This document shows, piece after piece, positions 1 to 8,701 of a stretch of 33,921 nucleotides of DNA. Source of the DNA: Paracoccaceae bacterium (GTDB lineage Bacteria > Pseudomonadota > Alphaproteobacteria > Rhodobacterales > Rhodobacteraceae); contig DOOI01000196.1 of the NCBI GenBank assembly GCA_003512825.1, positions 29,751 through 63,671 of the forward strand, given 5' to 3'. How positions within the stretch are numbered: position 1 is the stretch's first letter; the number at the start of each line of letters is the position of its first letter. The notes beneath the pieces are model-generated. The model was given only the letters and a program-made list of their open reading frames with translations, ran no database searches and was not told the origin of the DNA. Both the position numbers and the translations under genes were made by a program.

Positions 1-190
1 TTAGGGGGGCGAGATCGGCTTGTTTCAGGATGGCGACAGTCTCGCGGACGGCTTCGCCTTCGTCGACACCGGAGGCGTAGCACATCAGAGCGGCCCCAGT
101 GGAGCCTTCGGGCAGGCCATCATCGGCTTTGCGACCGACCTCTACGAGGAGGGTATAGACCTTTTGTTGCCGTTTGGGTTTGTCGCTCAT
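1..190 (-). CDS. hypothetical small protein, 3' end outside window
   Basis: An open frame begins at ATG 190-188 and runs off the left edge of the window, giving at least 63 residues starting MSDKPKRQQKVYTLLVEVG. A good Shine-Dalgarno (GAGAGG, 6 nt before the ATG on the minus strand) supports this start. The visible part is hydrophilic and acidic in its second half, with a stretch rich in Gly, Ala and Glu (EGSTGAALMCYASGVDEGE), and no signal peptide or membrane segment. I do not recognise the family. The plus-strand frame over the same bases has no comparable start signal and is treated as a shadow. Confidence 0.6.
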   Translation of the reverse strand, partial: MSDKPKRQQKVYTLLVEVGRKADDGLPEGSTGAALMCYASGVDEGEAVRETVAILKQADLAPL

Positions 191-440
191 CTTGCGCCTC
201 TCGTTCTTGTCAGGGCGCGTGCCTGCCCTCTGCGGCGGGTGGTTAGCACTCTCGGACGGTCGGCGCAAATGCTGACCGAGGACACGGCCAAAGATACGAA
301 AAAGCCGTCCAAAAGGCTAAGAATTTAGCAATAAGGCCCCGGATTACGGCCGCATTGTGCCGTCTGTGCCATGCTGATGACGAAATGTAGAGGTAAAAAT
401 TGGTCACGGTGTTGGTCACAGAAGGGCGTGAAGTCGCCAA
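191..440. other. intergenic region, divergent promoters expected
   Basis: This stretch separates two divergent genes. It becomes AT-richer from about 285 to 440, which is where the promoter of the Hint gene would be expected. I see a TTAGCACTC at 243-251 that looks like half of a CIRCE element, but the matching right arm is absent. No convincing ORF, RNA gene or terminator was found. Confidence 0.4.
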
Positions 441-1523
441 ATGCTTATTCCGGTGAGTTACAGATTCTACAACTTTGGCATTACGCTGGGCGCCCTGTTC
501 AGCGGCAATGTTAATATGTTGTTGAGTAGCTTTGGAAGTTCAGTCACCGGGGCGAATATCGTTGACGATACCGGGGTGCTTTACGTGGGTGAAGAGGTCA
601 CGGTGGGGGGGCGCGCTGTGACGATGGTCGGCTCTGGCACCGCGACTCCAGGGGTCGATATTGGCTTTGGTCTGATTGTGCCGCTGGGTGCGTCGAAGGA
701 TGTAATTGTTTTCGAAGACCATGCGACGGGGCGTCTATTGTTTGCCTTCCCGGATGGCGAGCCGAATTTCCTTGGCGCGATCATGATGGTGCTGAGTGTT
801 GATGAGGTGGGATACAACGCCAATACGCTCAACCCGGTTTGTTTCGCAGCGGGCACACAGATATCGACACCGCAGGGTGCGGTTGCGGTTGAAAATTTGC
901 AAATCGGTGATCAGGTTTTCACGATTGATGGTCAGACGGCGCGGATCCGGTGGATTTCGGAGAGCCGATTTGTGGCGCCCTCGGATCGTGCGTGGCCGAT
1001 TGAGATAGAGGCGGGTGCATTTGGGCAAAACTTGCCACGACGGCGGTTGCGGCTATCACCGCAGCACCGGCTGTGCGTACCTGCCAAGACAGCAGGCGAT
1101 GAGATGCGTCTGGTGCCCGCGCTGACTTATGTCGGCTTGCCGGGGATAAACCAAATTCAAGCACCGGAAGAGGTGCGCTATGTGCATTTTCTGGTTGATT
1201 GCCATTCGGCGGTATGGGCCGAGGGGGTGGCGTGCGAAACGCTATTGATTGCGCCGGGGGTTTTGCGAAGCTTGGGCAAGACGCGGCGGGCCGAATTGGC
1301 GGCGGCTTTGGGTTATGACGAGGAACGCTTGCTGGAGCATCCCTCCGCGCAGGCTTGTGGGCGGTTGTTGACCCGCCGTGATGGGCTGCGGTTGTTGCGG
1401 CGACGTCAGAAGGCGGGGTGGTTATTGTGCATCCCGGAGGGGCGCTACGCGAAAAGAATGAGCGGCGCACAGGTGCGCCGCCCAGAAACAACCGCAGTTA
1501 TCAGTCGCGCAGCAGCTCGTTGA
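441..1523 (+). CDS. Hint (Hedgehog/intein) domain-containing protein
   Basis: This 360-residue protein has an N-terminal region of about 130 residues of unknown fold, then a Hint domain. The Hint domain starts at Cys134 in [16 protein letters not shown], followed by [10 protein letters not shown]. The block-B histidine is His209 in [10 protein letters not shown], and the domain ends near residue 275. Cys and His are the residues used by Hint domains for self-cleavage, so this copy looks catalytically intact. The C-terminal 80 residues are Arg-rich. There is no classical signal peptide; Hint proteins of this type in Rhodobacteraceae are thought to be exported, but their job is not established. 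The start at ATG 441 has only a weak upstream GAAG; a GTG at 453 is an alternative. Its last 23 bases overlap the 3' end of convergent dapD. Confidence 0.85.
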   Translation: MLIPVSYRFYNFGITLGALFSGNVNMLLSSFGSSVTGANIVDDTGVLYVGEEVTVGGRAVTMVGSGTATPGVDIGFGLIVPLGASKDVIVFEDHATGRLLFAFPDGEPNFLGAIMMVLSVDEVGYNANTLNPVCFAAGTQISTPQGAVAVENLQIGDQVFTIDGQTARIRWISESRFVAPSDRAWPIEIEAGAFGQNLPRRRLRLSPQHRLCVPAKTAGDEMRLVPALTYVGLPGINQIQAPEEVRYVHFLVDCHSAVWAEGVACETLLIAPGVLRSLGKTRRAELAAALGYDEERLLEHPSAQACGRLLTRRDGLRLLRRRQKAGWLLCIPEGRYAKRMSGAQVRRPETTAVISRAAAR

Positions 1524-2328
1524 TCGAGGTTTTGGAGCGCGTTTGCGCGTCTACCCGTTTGACGATGACCGCGCAGTAGAGGTTGATGCCGTTTTTCGAG
1601 GGCATGGACCCTGCGACAACGACGGAACCGGACGGCACTTCGCCATACATCACGGTTCCGGTTTCACGGTCGACGATCTTGGTGGATTTGCCGATGAACA
1701 CGCCCATACCAAGAACGGATCCTTCGCGGACGATGCACCCTTCGACCACTTCAGAGCGTGCGCCGATGAAGCAGTTATCTTCGATGATCGTGGGGCCTGC
1801 CTGCATGGGTTCAAGCACGCCGCCGATGCCGACACCGCCGGAAAGATGGACGTTCTTGCCAATCTGGGCGCAAGAGCCAACCGTGGCCCAAGTGTCGACC
1901 ATGGTGCCCTCGTCAACGAAGGCGCCCAAGTTGACGAAAGACGGCATGAGAACAACGCCTTTGCTGATATGCGCGGAGCGGCGGACAATGGCGCCGGGCA
2001 CAGCACGGAAACCTGCGGCGCGCCACTTGGCGTCGTCCCAGCCTTTGAATTTTGTATCGACCTTGTCCCAATAGGTGCTGTCCTGCGGGCCGCCAGCGAG
2101 GGGTTCCATATCTTTGAGACGGAAGCCAAGGAGCACGGCCTTTTTGGCCCATTGGTTGACGTGCCAATTGGCATCGGCCTGACGTTCGGCGACGCGGAGC
2201 GTGCCTGCGTCTAGCGCGGAGAGGGTTGCTTCGATGGCATCGCGGGCTTCGCCTTTGGAGGCGGGTGTGATGCTGTCGCGGGCTTCCCAGGCGGCTTCAA
2301 TGGCGGCTTCGAGTGCGGCGTTGGACAT
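1501..2328 (-). CDS. dapD: 2,3,4,5-tetrahydropyridine-2,6-dicarboxylate N-succinyltransferase
   Basis: DapD transfers a succinyl group from succinyl-CoA to tetrahydrodipicolinate in the cytoplasm, in the succinylase branch of lysine and meso-diaminopimelate synthesis. The 275-residue length matches the family. The N-terminal half is helical, followed by a left-handed beta-helix of hexapeptide repeats ([20 protein letters not shown], then [11 protein letters not shown] and [16 protein letters not shown]). The C-terminal tail ends [12 protein letters not shown] chose ATG 2328, which gives [16 protein letters not shown] and has AGGGGAG five bases upstream. The longer frame to 2394 has no support. 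It lies 86 bases downstream of the dehydratase gene on the same strand, so the two could be cotranscribed. The later-acting dapE is about 10 kb away on the other strand. Confidence 0.97.
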   Translation of the reverse strand: MSNAALEAAIEAAWEARDSITPASKGEARDAIEATLSALDAGTLRVAERQADANWHVNQWAKKAVLLGFRLKDMEPLAGGPQDSTYWDKVDTKFKGWDDAKWRAAGFRAVPGAIVRRSAHISKGVVLMPSFVNLGAFVDEGTMVDTWATVGSCAQIGKNVHLSGGVGIGGVLEPMQAGPTIIEDNCFIGARSEVVEGCIVREGSVLGMGVFIGKSTKIVDRETGTVMYGEVPSGSVVVAGSMPSKNGINLYCAVIVKRVDAQTRSKTSINELLRD

Positions 2329-2414
2329 GGTGCTCCCCTGTTTCGCTGATGATCTGTGAGAAAGGCGTCTATAGGCAAGGTGTGGGCTGTGCAATGCGAC
2401 TGCATAGCAGGGCG

Positions 2415-3332
2415 TTACCCAAGGGGGTCAGGAGCCGGATTTGCGCCGCACAAAAGGACGGCGACGCGTTCGCCGGGGGCGGGCACATAGGCTCCTGACA
2501 GAAGGGCGGCCAGCGCGCAGGCTCCGGCCGGCTCGACCAAGAGGCGGTAGTCTTGCCAAAGGCGTTTTTGCGCCTCGACGATCGCGGTATCCGTGACAAG
2601 AACGGAGGGCGCCTCGTGGTCTTTGGCCAGACCATAGGCGATACGGCCGATGCGGCGCGCCCCCAAGGCGTTGGCTGCGACGCCGGATACGGCGGTTTCG
2701 GTTTCCGGGCCGATGTTGAGCGCGTTGGCGAGCGTCGCGCAGTTTTCGGGCTCTACTGCGACAACCTTGCGTCGTCCACGCAGCCAAGCCAGTGCGCCGC
2801 CAATCAACCCACCGCCCCCAACGGCGATGAGCACGGTATCTGCCTCAAGGCCCTGATCTTCCCATTCCATCATCAGCGTTCCTTGGCCTGCAACAGTGTG
2901 CGGGCTGTCATAAGCATGAATCTGGATAGCCCCTGTTTCGGCGGCATAGGCTTCGGCGGCGATGGCGGCCTCGGCGTAGGTGCCGGGCACAATGGTGAGA
3001 TCAGCGCCGGTGCGTTTGATCAGGGCGATCTTTGCCGGGCCTGCCAATTCGGGGACAAAGATTTGAGCTTTGTGACCCAAACTATGCGCGGCGAAGGCAA
3101 CAGCGGCACCGTGATTGCCCCCGGATGCGGCGGTGATACCTGCTGAGGGAACGGTGTTGGCCAAGAGTGAATTGAAAGCGCCGCGCGCCTTGAATGTGCC
3201 GGTGTGTTGCAGGTGTTCGAGTTTGGACTCGATGAGCGGCAGGCCAGCAAATGCGAGCGGCATTGTCGGCGTACGCCGGATATGGGGGGCAATGCGGCGA
3301 AGCGCAAAAGTGATCTCGGCGGACCAGTCCAT
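2415..3332 (-). CDS. threonine/serine dehydratase-like PLP enzyme
   Basis: This is a fold-type II PLP enzyme of 305 residues, the short form without a C-terminal ACT regulatory domain. Lys48 in [12 protein letters not shown] is the expected PLP Schiff-base lysine. [10 protein letters not shown] (residues 70-79) contacts the cofactor, and a glycine-rich loop VGGGGLIGG binds its phosphate. Family members deaminate L-threonine or L-serine to 2-oxobutyrate or pyruvate. Related enzymes act on hydroxyectoine-pathway or beta-hydroxyaspartate substrates, so the exact substrate is open. The start at ATG 3332 has AGGGAG upstream; the longer frame to 3674 runs through the divergent LOG gene and is not credible. 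It is divergent from the LOG-family gene, with 72 bases between starts, and precedes dapD. Confidence 0.9.
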   Translation of the reverse strand: MDWSAEITFALRRIAPHIRRTPTMPLAFAGLPLIESKLEHLQHTGTFKARGAFNSLLANTVPSAGITAASGGNHGAAVAFAAHSLGHKAQIFVPELAGPAKIALIKRTGADLTIVPGTYAEAAIAAEAYAAETGAIQIHAYDSPHTVAGQGTLMMEWEDQGLEADTVLIAVGGGGLIGGALAWLRGRRKVVAVEPENCATLANALNIGPETETAVSGVAANALGARRIGRIAYGLAKDHEAPSVLVTDTAIVEAQKRLWQDYRLLVEPAGACALAALLSGAYVPAPGERVAVLLCGANPAPDPLG

Positions 3333-3404
3333 GCTGGCTCCCTTGCTGGCAATTTGGAGGGGTACGTTATAGGTCTGACGTATAAGCGCAAGCAGGAGAC
3401 CAGT

Positions 3405-4244
3405 ATGGCACGTCATCGCCGCACCCATCCCTTTCGGGACAGTCGTCAGGATATAGAAACGGCGCGGGACATTCCCGATACCGCCCAGACGCGCGCCCCG
3501 TCGTATAAGTTGGCCTTTGCGGATGAGGCGTTCATGGAGCGAGAGGAGCTGCGCCCGGTTCGGTTGCAGTTGGAATTGCTCAAGCCGCAGCTGCTGATGG
3601 ACGAATATGGCGTGGAGAGCACGGTGGTGCTGTTTGGGGGTGCACGCATCCCGGAGCCAGAGAAGAAGGCCCAAGCGAAGACGCCCTATCTGGCGGAATT
3701 GTCTCGATATTATGACGAGGCGCGGCGATTTGCGCGTATGGTGACGGAGCGCTCGCTGGCGATGGGCGGCAAGCGCGATATCGTTGTCACGGGTGGTGGA
3801 CCGGGGGTGATGGAAGCCGGAAACCGTGGCGCGCAGGAGGCGGGCGGTATTTCCATTGGTCTAAACATCGTCTTGCCACATGAGCAGGCACCCAATGCGT
3901 ATGTGACGCCGGATCTGTGTTTCAACTTTCACTATTTTGCCATTCGCAAGATGCATTTCTTGATGCGCGCGAATGCGATCTGTGTGTTTCCCGGTGGGTT
4001 TGGCACATTGGACGAAATGTTTGAATCGTTGACGCTTATTCAGACCGGGCGGATGAAGCCCGTGCCGTTTTTGCTGTTTGGCCGCGCCTTTTGGGAACGG
4101 ATCATTAATTGGCAGGCCTTGGCCGATGCGGGCACGATTGGCCCTGATGACCTCAAGCTGATTACGTATGTCGAAACGGCCGAAGAGGCGTTCGAGGTAT
4201 TTTGTGCGGCTGAGGGCGCGTGTGGCGATCAGACAACCAGCTGA
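3405..4244 (+). CDS. LOG-family (TIGR00730) nucleotide 5'-monophosphate phosphoribohydrolase
   Basis: This 279-residue cytoplasmic protein has the Rossmann-like fold of the LOG / lysine-decarboxylase-like family. Key motifs are VVTGGGPGVMEAGNRGA (about 127-143) and PGGFGTLDE (196-204), which is the family signature PGGxGTxxE, plus the preceding RKMHFL. Biochemically tested relatives release the base from nucleoside monophosphates (cytokinin-type or other purine nucleotides). The old annotation 'lysine decarboxylase' is wrong for this family. An N-terminal extension of about 65 residues (Arg- and Asp-rich, then helical) makes it the longer subtype. ATG 3405 has GCAGGAG seven bases upstream; the open frame extends further upstream to 3204, but that part overlaps the dehydratase gene. 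Confidence 0.9.
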   Translation: MARHRRTHPFRDSRQDIETARDIPDTAQTRAPSYKLAFADEAFMEREELRPVRLQLELLKPQLLMDEYGVESTVVLFGGARIPEPEKKAQAKTPYLAELSRYYDEARRFARMVTERSLAMGGKRDIVVTGGGPGVMEAGNRGAQEAGGISIGLNIVLPHEQAPNAYVTPDLCFNFHYFAIRKMHFLMRANAICVFPGGFGTLDEMFESLTLIQTGRMKPVPFLLFGRAFWERIINWQALADAGTIGPDDLKLITYVETAEEAFEVFCAAEGACGDQTTS

Positions 4245-4426
4245 CAAACCTCGACCTGATGCGGCAGAGTGACCAGCATGCGACCCTGTGCGGTGTCGCG
4301 GAAGCCATAGCCGTTGCGGGCGAGGCGCGTTTGCAGGTCTCTATCGTCTGTCGCGCAAGCGATGTCGTCGCGGATTAGGTTAAGGATCTCAACCGTAAGG
4401 AAGGCGTTTTTTCCGAAGTGATGCAT
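4229..4426 (-). CDS. small conserved-looking protein, paralogue A
   Basis: A 65-residue protein starting MHHFGKNAFLTVEILNLI at ATG 4426, with GGAG seven bases upstream. It is followed at 4527-4751 by a clearly related small protein. The shared core is NGYGF followed by a LVTLPHQVEVCQL segment, in which LPH and a Cys near the C-terminus are kept. There is no signal peptide or membrane segment. The N-terminal half is predicted helical by eye. I do not recognise a named family. Its 3' end overlaps the convergent LOG gene by 16 bases. The longer minus-strand frame up to 4702 cuts through the neighbour and lacks an RBS. Confidence 0.7.
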   Translation of the reverse strand: MHHFGKNAFLTVEILNLIRDDIACATDDRDLQTRLARNGYGFRDTAQGRMLVTLPHQVEVCQLVV

Positions 4427-4526
4427 TGCAGGTCTCCGAATGAAAGGGCTGTGCCCTGATGGTGACTCGAGACTGAGGCATAATTCGTTCAGAAAAGATG
4501 AATCTCCGGGTCGGGCGTGAAGAAAA

Positions 4527-4751
4527 TTACGCGCAAAGATCGGCGGGGAGTTCACAAATTTCCTGATTATGCGGCAGTTTGACAAGGGTCGTGCCATGCA
4601 ACGTCCGACGCAGGTCGAAGCCATAGCCGCGCAGAACGTGCTGCCATTCACGGCGCGACAGGGTGCGTGCGCGCGTGTCCCGGAGAAGTTGCAGGGTGGC
4701 ATTGATGCCGGTGGTCTCTGTGGCGAAGGCGGTGGCCATCATGGGCTCCAT
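4527..4751 (-). CDS. small conserved-looking protein, paralogue B
   Basis: A protein of up to 74 residues, related to the gene just downstream. It shares a helical segment (LQLLRDTRARTLSRREW), GYGF and LVKLPHNQEICEL. Three in-frame ATGs are possible: 4751, 4742 and 4739. The last has GGAG six bases upstream and would give a 70-residue protein MATAFATETTGINATL; I list the longest. About 100 bases separate it from paralogue A, so they may be one transcript. It has no signal peptide and no recognised family. The similarity to its neighbour is the main reason to believe that both are real genes. Confidence 0.7.
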   Translation of the reverse strand: MEPMMATAFATETTGINATLQLLRDTRARTLSRREWQHVLRGYGFDLRRTLHGTTLVKLPHNQEICELPADLCA

Positions 4752-4894
4752 CGTTGATTGTTTCCGATGAAGTCAGATTTGCTTTGGTTAACGGCAACAA
4801 TCGCGCGCCAAAAAGGTATTATCGGGGCATATCGAAACAATTAAGGCGCGGATATGGCGCTGGCGCCGCTTGCCTATGAGAAATTTGGAAACGA

Positions 4895-6091
4895 TCAGGA
4901 GCCGGAGGACACCCCGGCTTCGGCCTCGATTTGAGCGCGGGATTTGCGGGCACGTTCGGTGGCGGATTTCAACTGACCGCAGGCCGCCATGATATCTTCG
5001 CCGCGCGGTGTGCGGATCGGAGAGGCGTAGCCCGCTTTATAGATGATGTCAGCGAATTTCTCGATGCGGGACCAGTCGGAGCGCTGGTAGGGTGCGCCGG
5101 GCCATTCGTTGAAGGGGATCAGGTTGATCTTGGCCGGGATGCCCGCGATGAGGCGCACCAAGCGGCGCGCGTCTGCGTCGGAATCGTTTACGTCTTTGAG
5201 CATTACATATTCAAAGGTAATCCGCTCGGAGTTGGACAGGCGGGGATAGTCCCGCAAGGTGTTGAGCAGAGTTTCGATGTTCCAGCGCTTGTTGATTGGC
5301 ACAAGCTTGTCGCGCACTTCATCGGTGGTGGCATGGAAGGAGATTGCCAGCAGGCAGCCGATCTCTTCAGCGGTTTTGGCAATTTCGGGCACAACACCGG
5401 AGGTGGACAGGGTGATGCGGCGGCGCGAAAGTGCGATGCCTTCACCATCCATGACGATTTTCATTGCGTCGCGGACATTGTCGAAATTGTAGAGCGGTTC
5501 GCCCATACCCATCAGCACAACGTTGGAGAGCATACGCGGGCCGTTGTCACCAGAGCCTGTGCCGGGTGCAGGCCATTCACCCAAGTCGTCGCGCGCCAGC
5601 ATGACTTGGCCGACGATTTCTGCGGCGGTGAGATTGCGGACGAGTTTCTGCGTGCCGGTATGGCAAAAAGAGCAGGTGAGCGTGCAGCCCACCTGTGAGG
5701 AGATGCAGAGCGTGCCACGGTCTTCCTCGGGAATGTAGACGGTTTCCACTTCGTGGCCGCCCTGAATGCGGACGAGGTATTTGCGTGTACCGTCGGCGGA
5801 GACTTGCTTTGAGACAACTTCGGGGATTTCGAGGGTGAAATTCGCCTGAAGCAGCGCGCGGTAATCCTTGGCGAGGTTGGTCATGACCGAGAAATCGCGG
5901 CAGCCCCAATGGTAGAGCCATTGCCAGACTTGATTGACCCGCATCTTGGCCTGTTTTTCGGGCGTGCCCGCAGCGATGAGCGCGGCATGCATTTGGTCAC
6001 GCGTCAGGCCAATGAGATTTGGCTTGCCCCCTTCCGGCAATTTGCGGGGGATCGTGTGGACGTCCTGCGTGATAGGGGCGGATGCGGTCAT
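4895..6091 (-). CDS. rlmN: dual-specificity 23S rRNA A2503 / tRNA A37 C2-methyltransferase
   Basis: RlmN is a cytoplasmic radical-SAM methyltransferase that puts a methyl group on C2 of A2503 in 23S rRNA and of A37 in some tRNAs. The 398-residue protein contains the radical-SAM cluster motif [12 protein letters not shown] (Cys136, Cys140, Cys143). Cys129 corresponds by spacing to E. coli Cys118, and Cys371 in MAACGQL corresponds to the methyl-carrying Cys355. All residues needed for catalysis are therefore present. The start at ATG 6091 ([10 protein letters not shown]) fits the usual family length of about 390 residues; the open frame continues to 6253, but that part does not look like RlmN. 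It is divergent from the RTX metalloprotease gene, with 181 bases between starts. Confidence 0.97.
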   Translation of the reverse strand: MTASAPITQDVHTIPRKLPEGGKPNLIGLTRDQMHAALIAAGTPEKQAKMRVNQVWQWLYHWGCRDFSVMTNLAKDYRALLQANFTLEIPEVVSKQVSADGTRKYLVRIQGGHEVETVYIPEEDRGTLCISSQVGCTLTCSFCHTGTQKLVRNLTAAEIVGQVMLARDDLGEWPAPGTGSGDNGPRMLSNVVLMGMGEPLYNFDNVRDAMKIVMDGEGIALSRRRITLSTSGVVPEIAKTAEEIGCLLAISFHATTDEVRDKLVPINKRWNIETLLNTLRDYPRLSNSERITFEYVMLKDVNDSDADARRLVRLIAGIPAKINLIPFNEWPGAPYQRSDWSRIEKFADIIYKAGYASPIRTPRGEDIMAACGQLKSATERARKSRAQIEAEAGVSSGS

Positions 6092-6272
6092 GATGGGGCC
6101 TGTCGCTGGTATCCGGGCGATATAGGCGATCTCGGGGGAATTTGAAACCAATTCGCTCCTTTTGGCCAAGATGGGCTGATGATTAAGCAAAACCAAGCCG
6201 AAGATGTGCCTGTGAGGTGTCGCACTCTTGCCCAAATTTCGGGATAGAGCCACGGAAACGAGAGGAGTTACG

Positions 6273-7883
6273 ATGGCATTTGTGAACGATTACACGGCGC
6301 TTTTGGCCTATCTCGATTCGAATTCGCTGCGCTGGAACGGTATGACGGATGTCGGGACATCTGTTGTGGTGACATATTCGTTTGTGGAAACCGCCAATTT
6401 GCCCGACCCGGTGGACTCGGCTTTTGATGTCTCGGCTTACTGGTCTTTCAGTGACGTGCAGCGCGGATATTTCCGTGATGTGCTGGCACAGTATGAAGCG
6501 ATTGCCGGAGTGATCTTTGTTGAGGTCACAGGCGAGGCGATGATCAATGTACGTGGCGCGGATGTGCGAGGCGTGGGGGGATGGGCGTCGATGGCGCAGT
6601 CCACGGAGAGCTACACATCGCGGGGCGGCTTTGTGAACGGCGTGAAAAACATGGAGCCGGGGCGCTATGGCTACCAGTTGAACCTGCACGAGTTGGGGCA
6701 TGCGATGGGCTTGGAGCATCCGCATGCAGAAGACACAGCGACGCTTGATCCTGTTTTGGATACGCAGGACAATTCGGTGATGACCTATCAGATCAAGTCG
6801 CCCTATGCGACTGATCTTGCCCCGTTCGACAAATTAGCGATCGCGCATCTGTATGGTGGGGTGGATCAAGTCGCGGGATGGGTTGTGACTTTGGAGGATG
6901 ATGGACGCATTTCGATGCGAGGCTCTGAGCGTGGCGAAACGATGATCGCGGCGGACCGGGACACGCGGGTTGCGGCGGGCGACGGGGATGACATGGTCTT
7001 TGGTCGCGAATGGAATGACACGCTGATTGGCGGGGCCGGAGATGACGCGCTTTCGGGAAGCGCCGGGGATGACATGCTGTTGGGCGGCGCGGGGAATGAC
7101 GAAATGTTGGGCGGTTCGGGCGGCGACAAGCTTTTTGGTGGGATCGGCAATGACCAGATCGACGGCGCGCAAGACGATGACATGATTTTCGGAGGTGCCG
7201 GGCACGATGTGCTTATGGGCGGGTCAGGCGCGGATTTGTTGCGTGGCGGCGTCGGGAACGACGAGATGCATGGTGGCGCACAGGCCGATACGCTGTTTGG
7301 CAATGACGGTGATGACACGCTGTTTGGCGATGGAAGCAATGACATTCTGGTGGGCGGCAAGGGGAACGATTCGATTGATGGCGGTGGGCAGAGTGACCTG
7401 ATTTTCGGCGGTGCCGGAGAGGACACATTGCTGGGGGGCATCGATGGCAATGACACGATTTTCGGCGGTGCAGGCGCGGATGTTATCGATGGTGGCGCTG
7501 GCTGGGATGAGATTTATGGGGACGCGGGCAGTGATTGGCTGAGCGGTGGTTCGGGCGGTTCAGACACGCTTTATGGAGGCGCTGGCAATGATACGTTGGT
7601 CACTGTGAGCGGGAATGATGTGCTGTGGGGCGGGGATGGAGCCGATATCTTCGTCTTTGAGCCAACGATTGGCTATGCGACCGTGCGCGTGGAGGATTTT
7701 ACGCGCGGCGAAGATGTGCTGGATTATTCGCATTTCGCGGGCACGACGTGGGAGAATGTGGCGCAATTTAACTATAACGATGGGGAGGGGGTGTTGGTTT
7801 ATGTGGATACCGATCATCCCTATCTGCTGTTGAGCAATGTCGCATCGGGTGCTTTGACGCAGGACGATTTCATTTTCGGCTGA
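6273..7883 (+). CDS. M10 (serralysin-type) RTX metalloprotease
   Basis: This 536-residue protein is probably secreted through a type I system. Residues 1-195 form a metzincin protease domain with the zinc motif [11 protein letters not shown] (His139, His143, His149, Glu140) and a Met-turn SVMTY (Met170, Tyr172). From about 236 to 460 there are roughly 25 calcium-binding nonapeptides of the form GGxGxDxLx, nearly all in perfect register with two single-residue insertions. The C-terminus ([17 protein letters not shown]) is typical of RTX proteins. There is no N-terminal signal peptide, as expected for type I export. The start at ATG 6273 has GAGGAG upstream. No T1SS transporter genes are in the window. 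A hairpin terminator follows at 7936. Confidence 0.93.
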   Translation: MAFVNDYTALLAYLDSNSLRWNGMTDVGTSVVVTYSFVETANLPDPVDSAFDVSAYWSFSDVQRGYFRDVLAQYEAIAGVIFVEVTGEAMINVRGADVRGVGGWASMAQSTESYTSRGGFVNGVKNMEPGRYGYQLNLHELGHAMGLEHPHAEDTATLDPVLDTQDNSVMTYQIKSPYATDLAPFDKLAIAHLYGGVDQVAGWVVTLEDDGRISMRGSERGETMIAADRDTRVAAGDGDDMVFGREWNDTLIGGAGDDALSGSAGDDMLLGGAGNDEMLGGSGGDKLFGGIGNDQIDGAQDDDMIFGGAGHDVLMGGSGADLLRGGVGNDEMHGGAQADTLFGNDGDDTLFGDGSNDILVGGKGNDSIDGGGQSDLIFGGAGEDTLLGGIDGNDTIFGGAGADVIDGGAGWDEIYGDAGSDWLSGGSGGSDTLYGGAGNDTLVTVSGNDVLWGGDGADIFVFEPTIGYATVRVEDFTRGEDVLDYSHFAGTTWENVAQFNYNDGEGVLVYVDTDHPYLLLSNVASGALTQDDFIFG

Positions 7884-7935
7884 ACCAGAGACGCATTGAT
7901 GGCGGCAAACCAGTGGCCCGGTAGGTCATCAAACA

Positions 7936-7963
7936 AAAAGGCGACCCAAGAGGGCCGCCTTTT
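7936..7963. terminator. bidirectional rho-independent terminator
   Basis: AAAAGGCG and CGCCTTTT flank a CCC/GGG inner stem with one A-C mismatch and an AAGA loop, giving an 11-bp hairpin. It has T-runs when read in either direction and lies between the convergent RTX metalloprotease and IalB-family genes, so it can serve both. Confidence 0.8.
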
Positions 7964-7986
7964 GATTTGATTGCTCCGAGCTGCGA

Positions 7987-8526
7987 TTATTTGCAGCGCT
8001 TGGAGGCCTCATCGACGGCGGCTGTGTAGCCGGAGAGCGAGAAGCTGTCTTTGGTTTGGGTGCCCCGACCCGAGCGGGCGGAGAGCACGGCATTGGCGCC
8101 GCGCTTCAATTCAGCGATGATTTTGGTGTCATCTGCCGCAGAGGACGGCCATGCCCATTCGCCTTCGGTGAATAGCTCGAACTGCGTGCCGCCGATGTTG
8201 AGATTGACGGTGGAGCCATTTGCGAAAGGGTAGCCGCCGGTGAAAGCGACTTGACCAGAAACGCCCGCGCCGGGGCGAAAGAAGGTCATGAAGAGGATCT
8301 CGCCGCGTTTGACCGCGACGACGCGGCCATCTTTGGTGTTGACGGTTTCTTTGGGCGTTGAGACGGCCCAGCATTCGCGAGGGTCTTTATCTTCGAAAAC
8401 CGACCAGTCGGTTTTGGCGGCCACCTGATTGGTGGAGGTTTGTTGAGCCTGAGCCCCAGTTGCCATGGCCGATACGGTGGCAAGGAGCAGGGAAGCGGCA
8501 AAACCGCGGACTAAGGTGAATGTCAT
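7987..8526 (-). CDS. invasion-associated locus B (IalB) family protein
   Basis: This 179-residue protein begins with a signal peptide (MTFTLVRGFAASLLLATVSA, then a likely cleavage after GAQA, near residue 28). The mature part matches the IalB family by its order of motifs: WSVFEDKDPRECWAVSTP, a central GEILFMTFFRPGAG, then GYPFANGSTVNLNIGG and a C-terminal FSLSGYTAAVDEASKRC. Cysteines near both ends could form a disulfide in the periplasm. Members were named from Bartonella, where they help erythrocyte invasion, but in free-living Rhodobacteraceae the function is unknown. The start at ATG 8526 has GGAGG upstream; a TTG at 8541 is less likely. Confidence 0.85.
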   Translation of the reverse strand: MTFTLVRGFAASLLLATVSAMATGAQAQQTSTNQVAAKTDWSVFEDKDPRECWAVSTPKETVNTKDGRVVAVKRGEILFMTFFRPGAGVSGQVAFTGGYPFANGSTVNLNIGGTQFELFTEGEWAWPSSAADDTKIIAELKRGANAVLSARSGRGTQTKDSFSLSGYTAAVDEASKRCK

Positions 8527-8701
8527 GCGAGCAGCCTCCAAGCTGTTCTGTGCCTCATTGCTTCGGACTGAGCTGCCGCTTCAGGAGCGGTTCTTGTTGC
8601 GTCAGGCCATTTCCTTCTCGATCCTGCTACATTAGCCTGAAATCTGCCATGGGCGAAAGACCCGTTGGCGGAAATTCGCACAACCGTGAAGGGGAAAAGG
8701 G

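Noticed and set aside
243..251. TTAGCACTC resembling the left arm of a CIRCE (HrcA) element
   Set aside because: The expected GAGTGCTAA nine bases downstream is absent and no heat-shock gene is visible.
441..1523. Intein inserted in a host protein
   Set aside because: The Hint domain is C-terminal with no recognisable C-extein or homing endonuclease, so splicing is not indicated.
4854..4934. 26-codon plus-strand ORF overlapping the 3' end of rlmN
   Set aside because: It is short, has no RBS, and most of it lies antisense to rlmN.
6980..7640. Regular DNA repeats that might look like a CRISPR array or tandem repeat
   Set aside because: They encode the in-frame RTX nonapeptides of the metalloprotease; there are no spacers.
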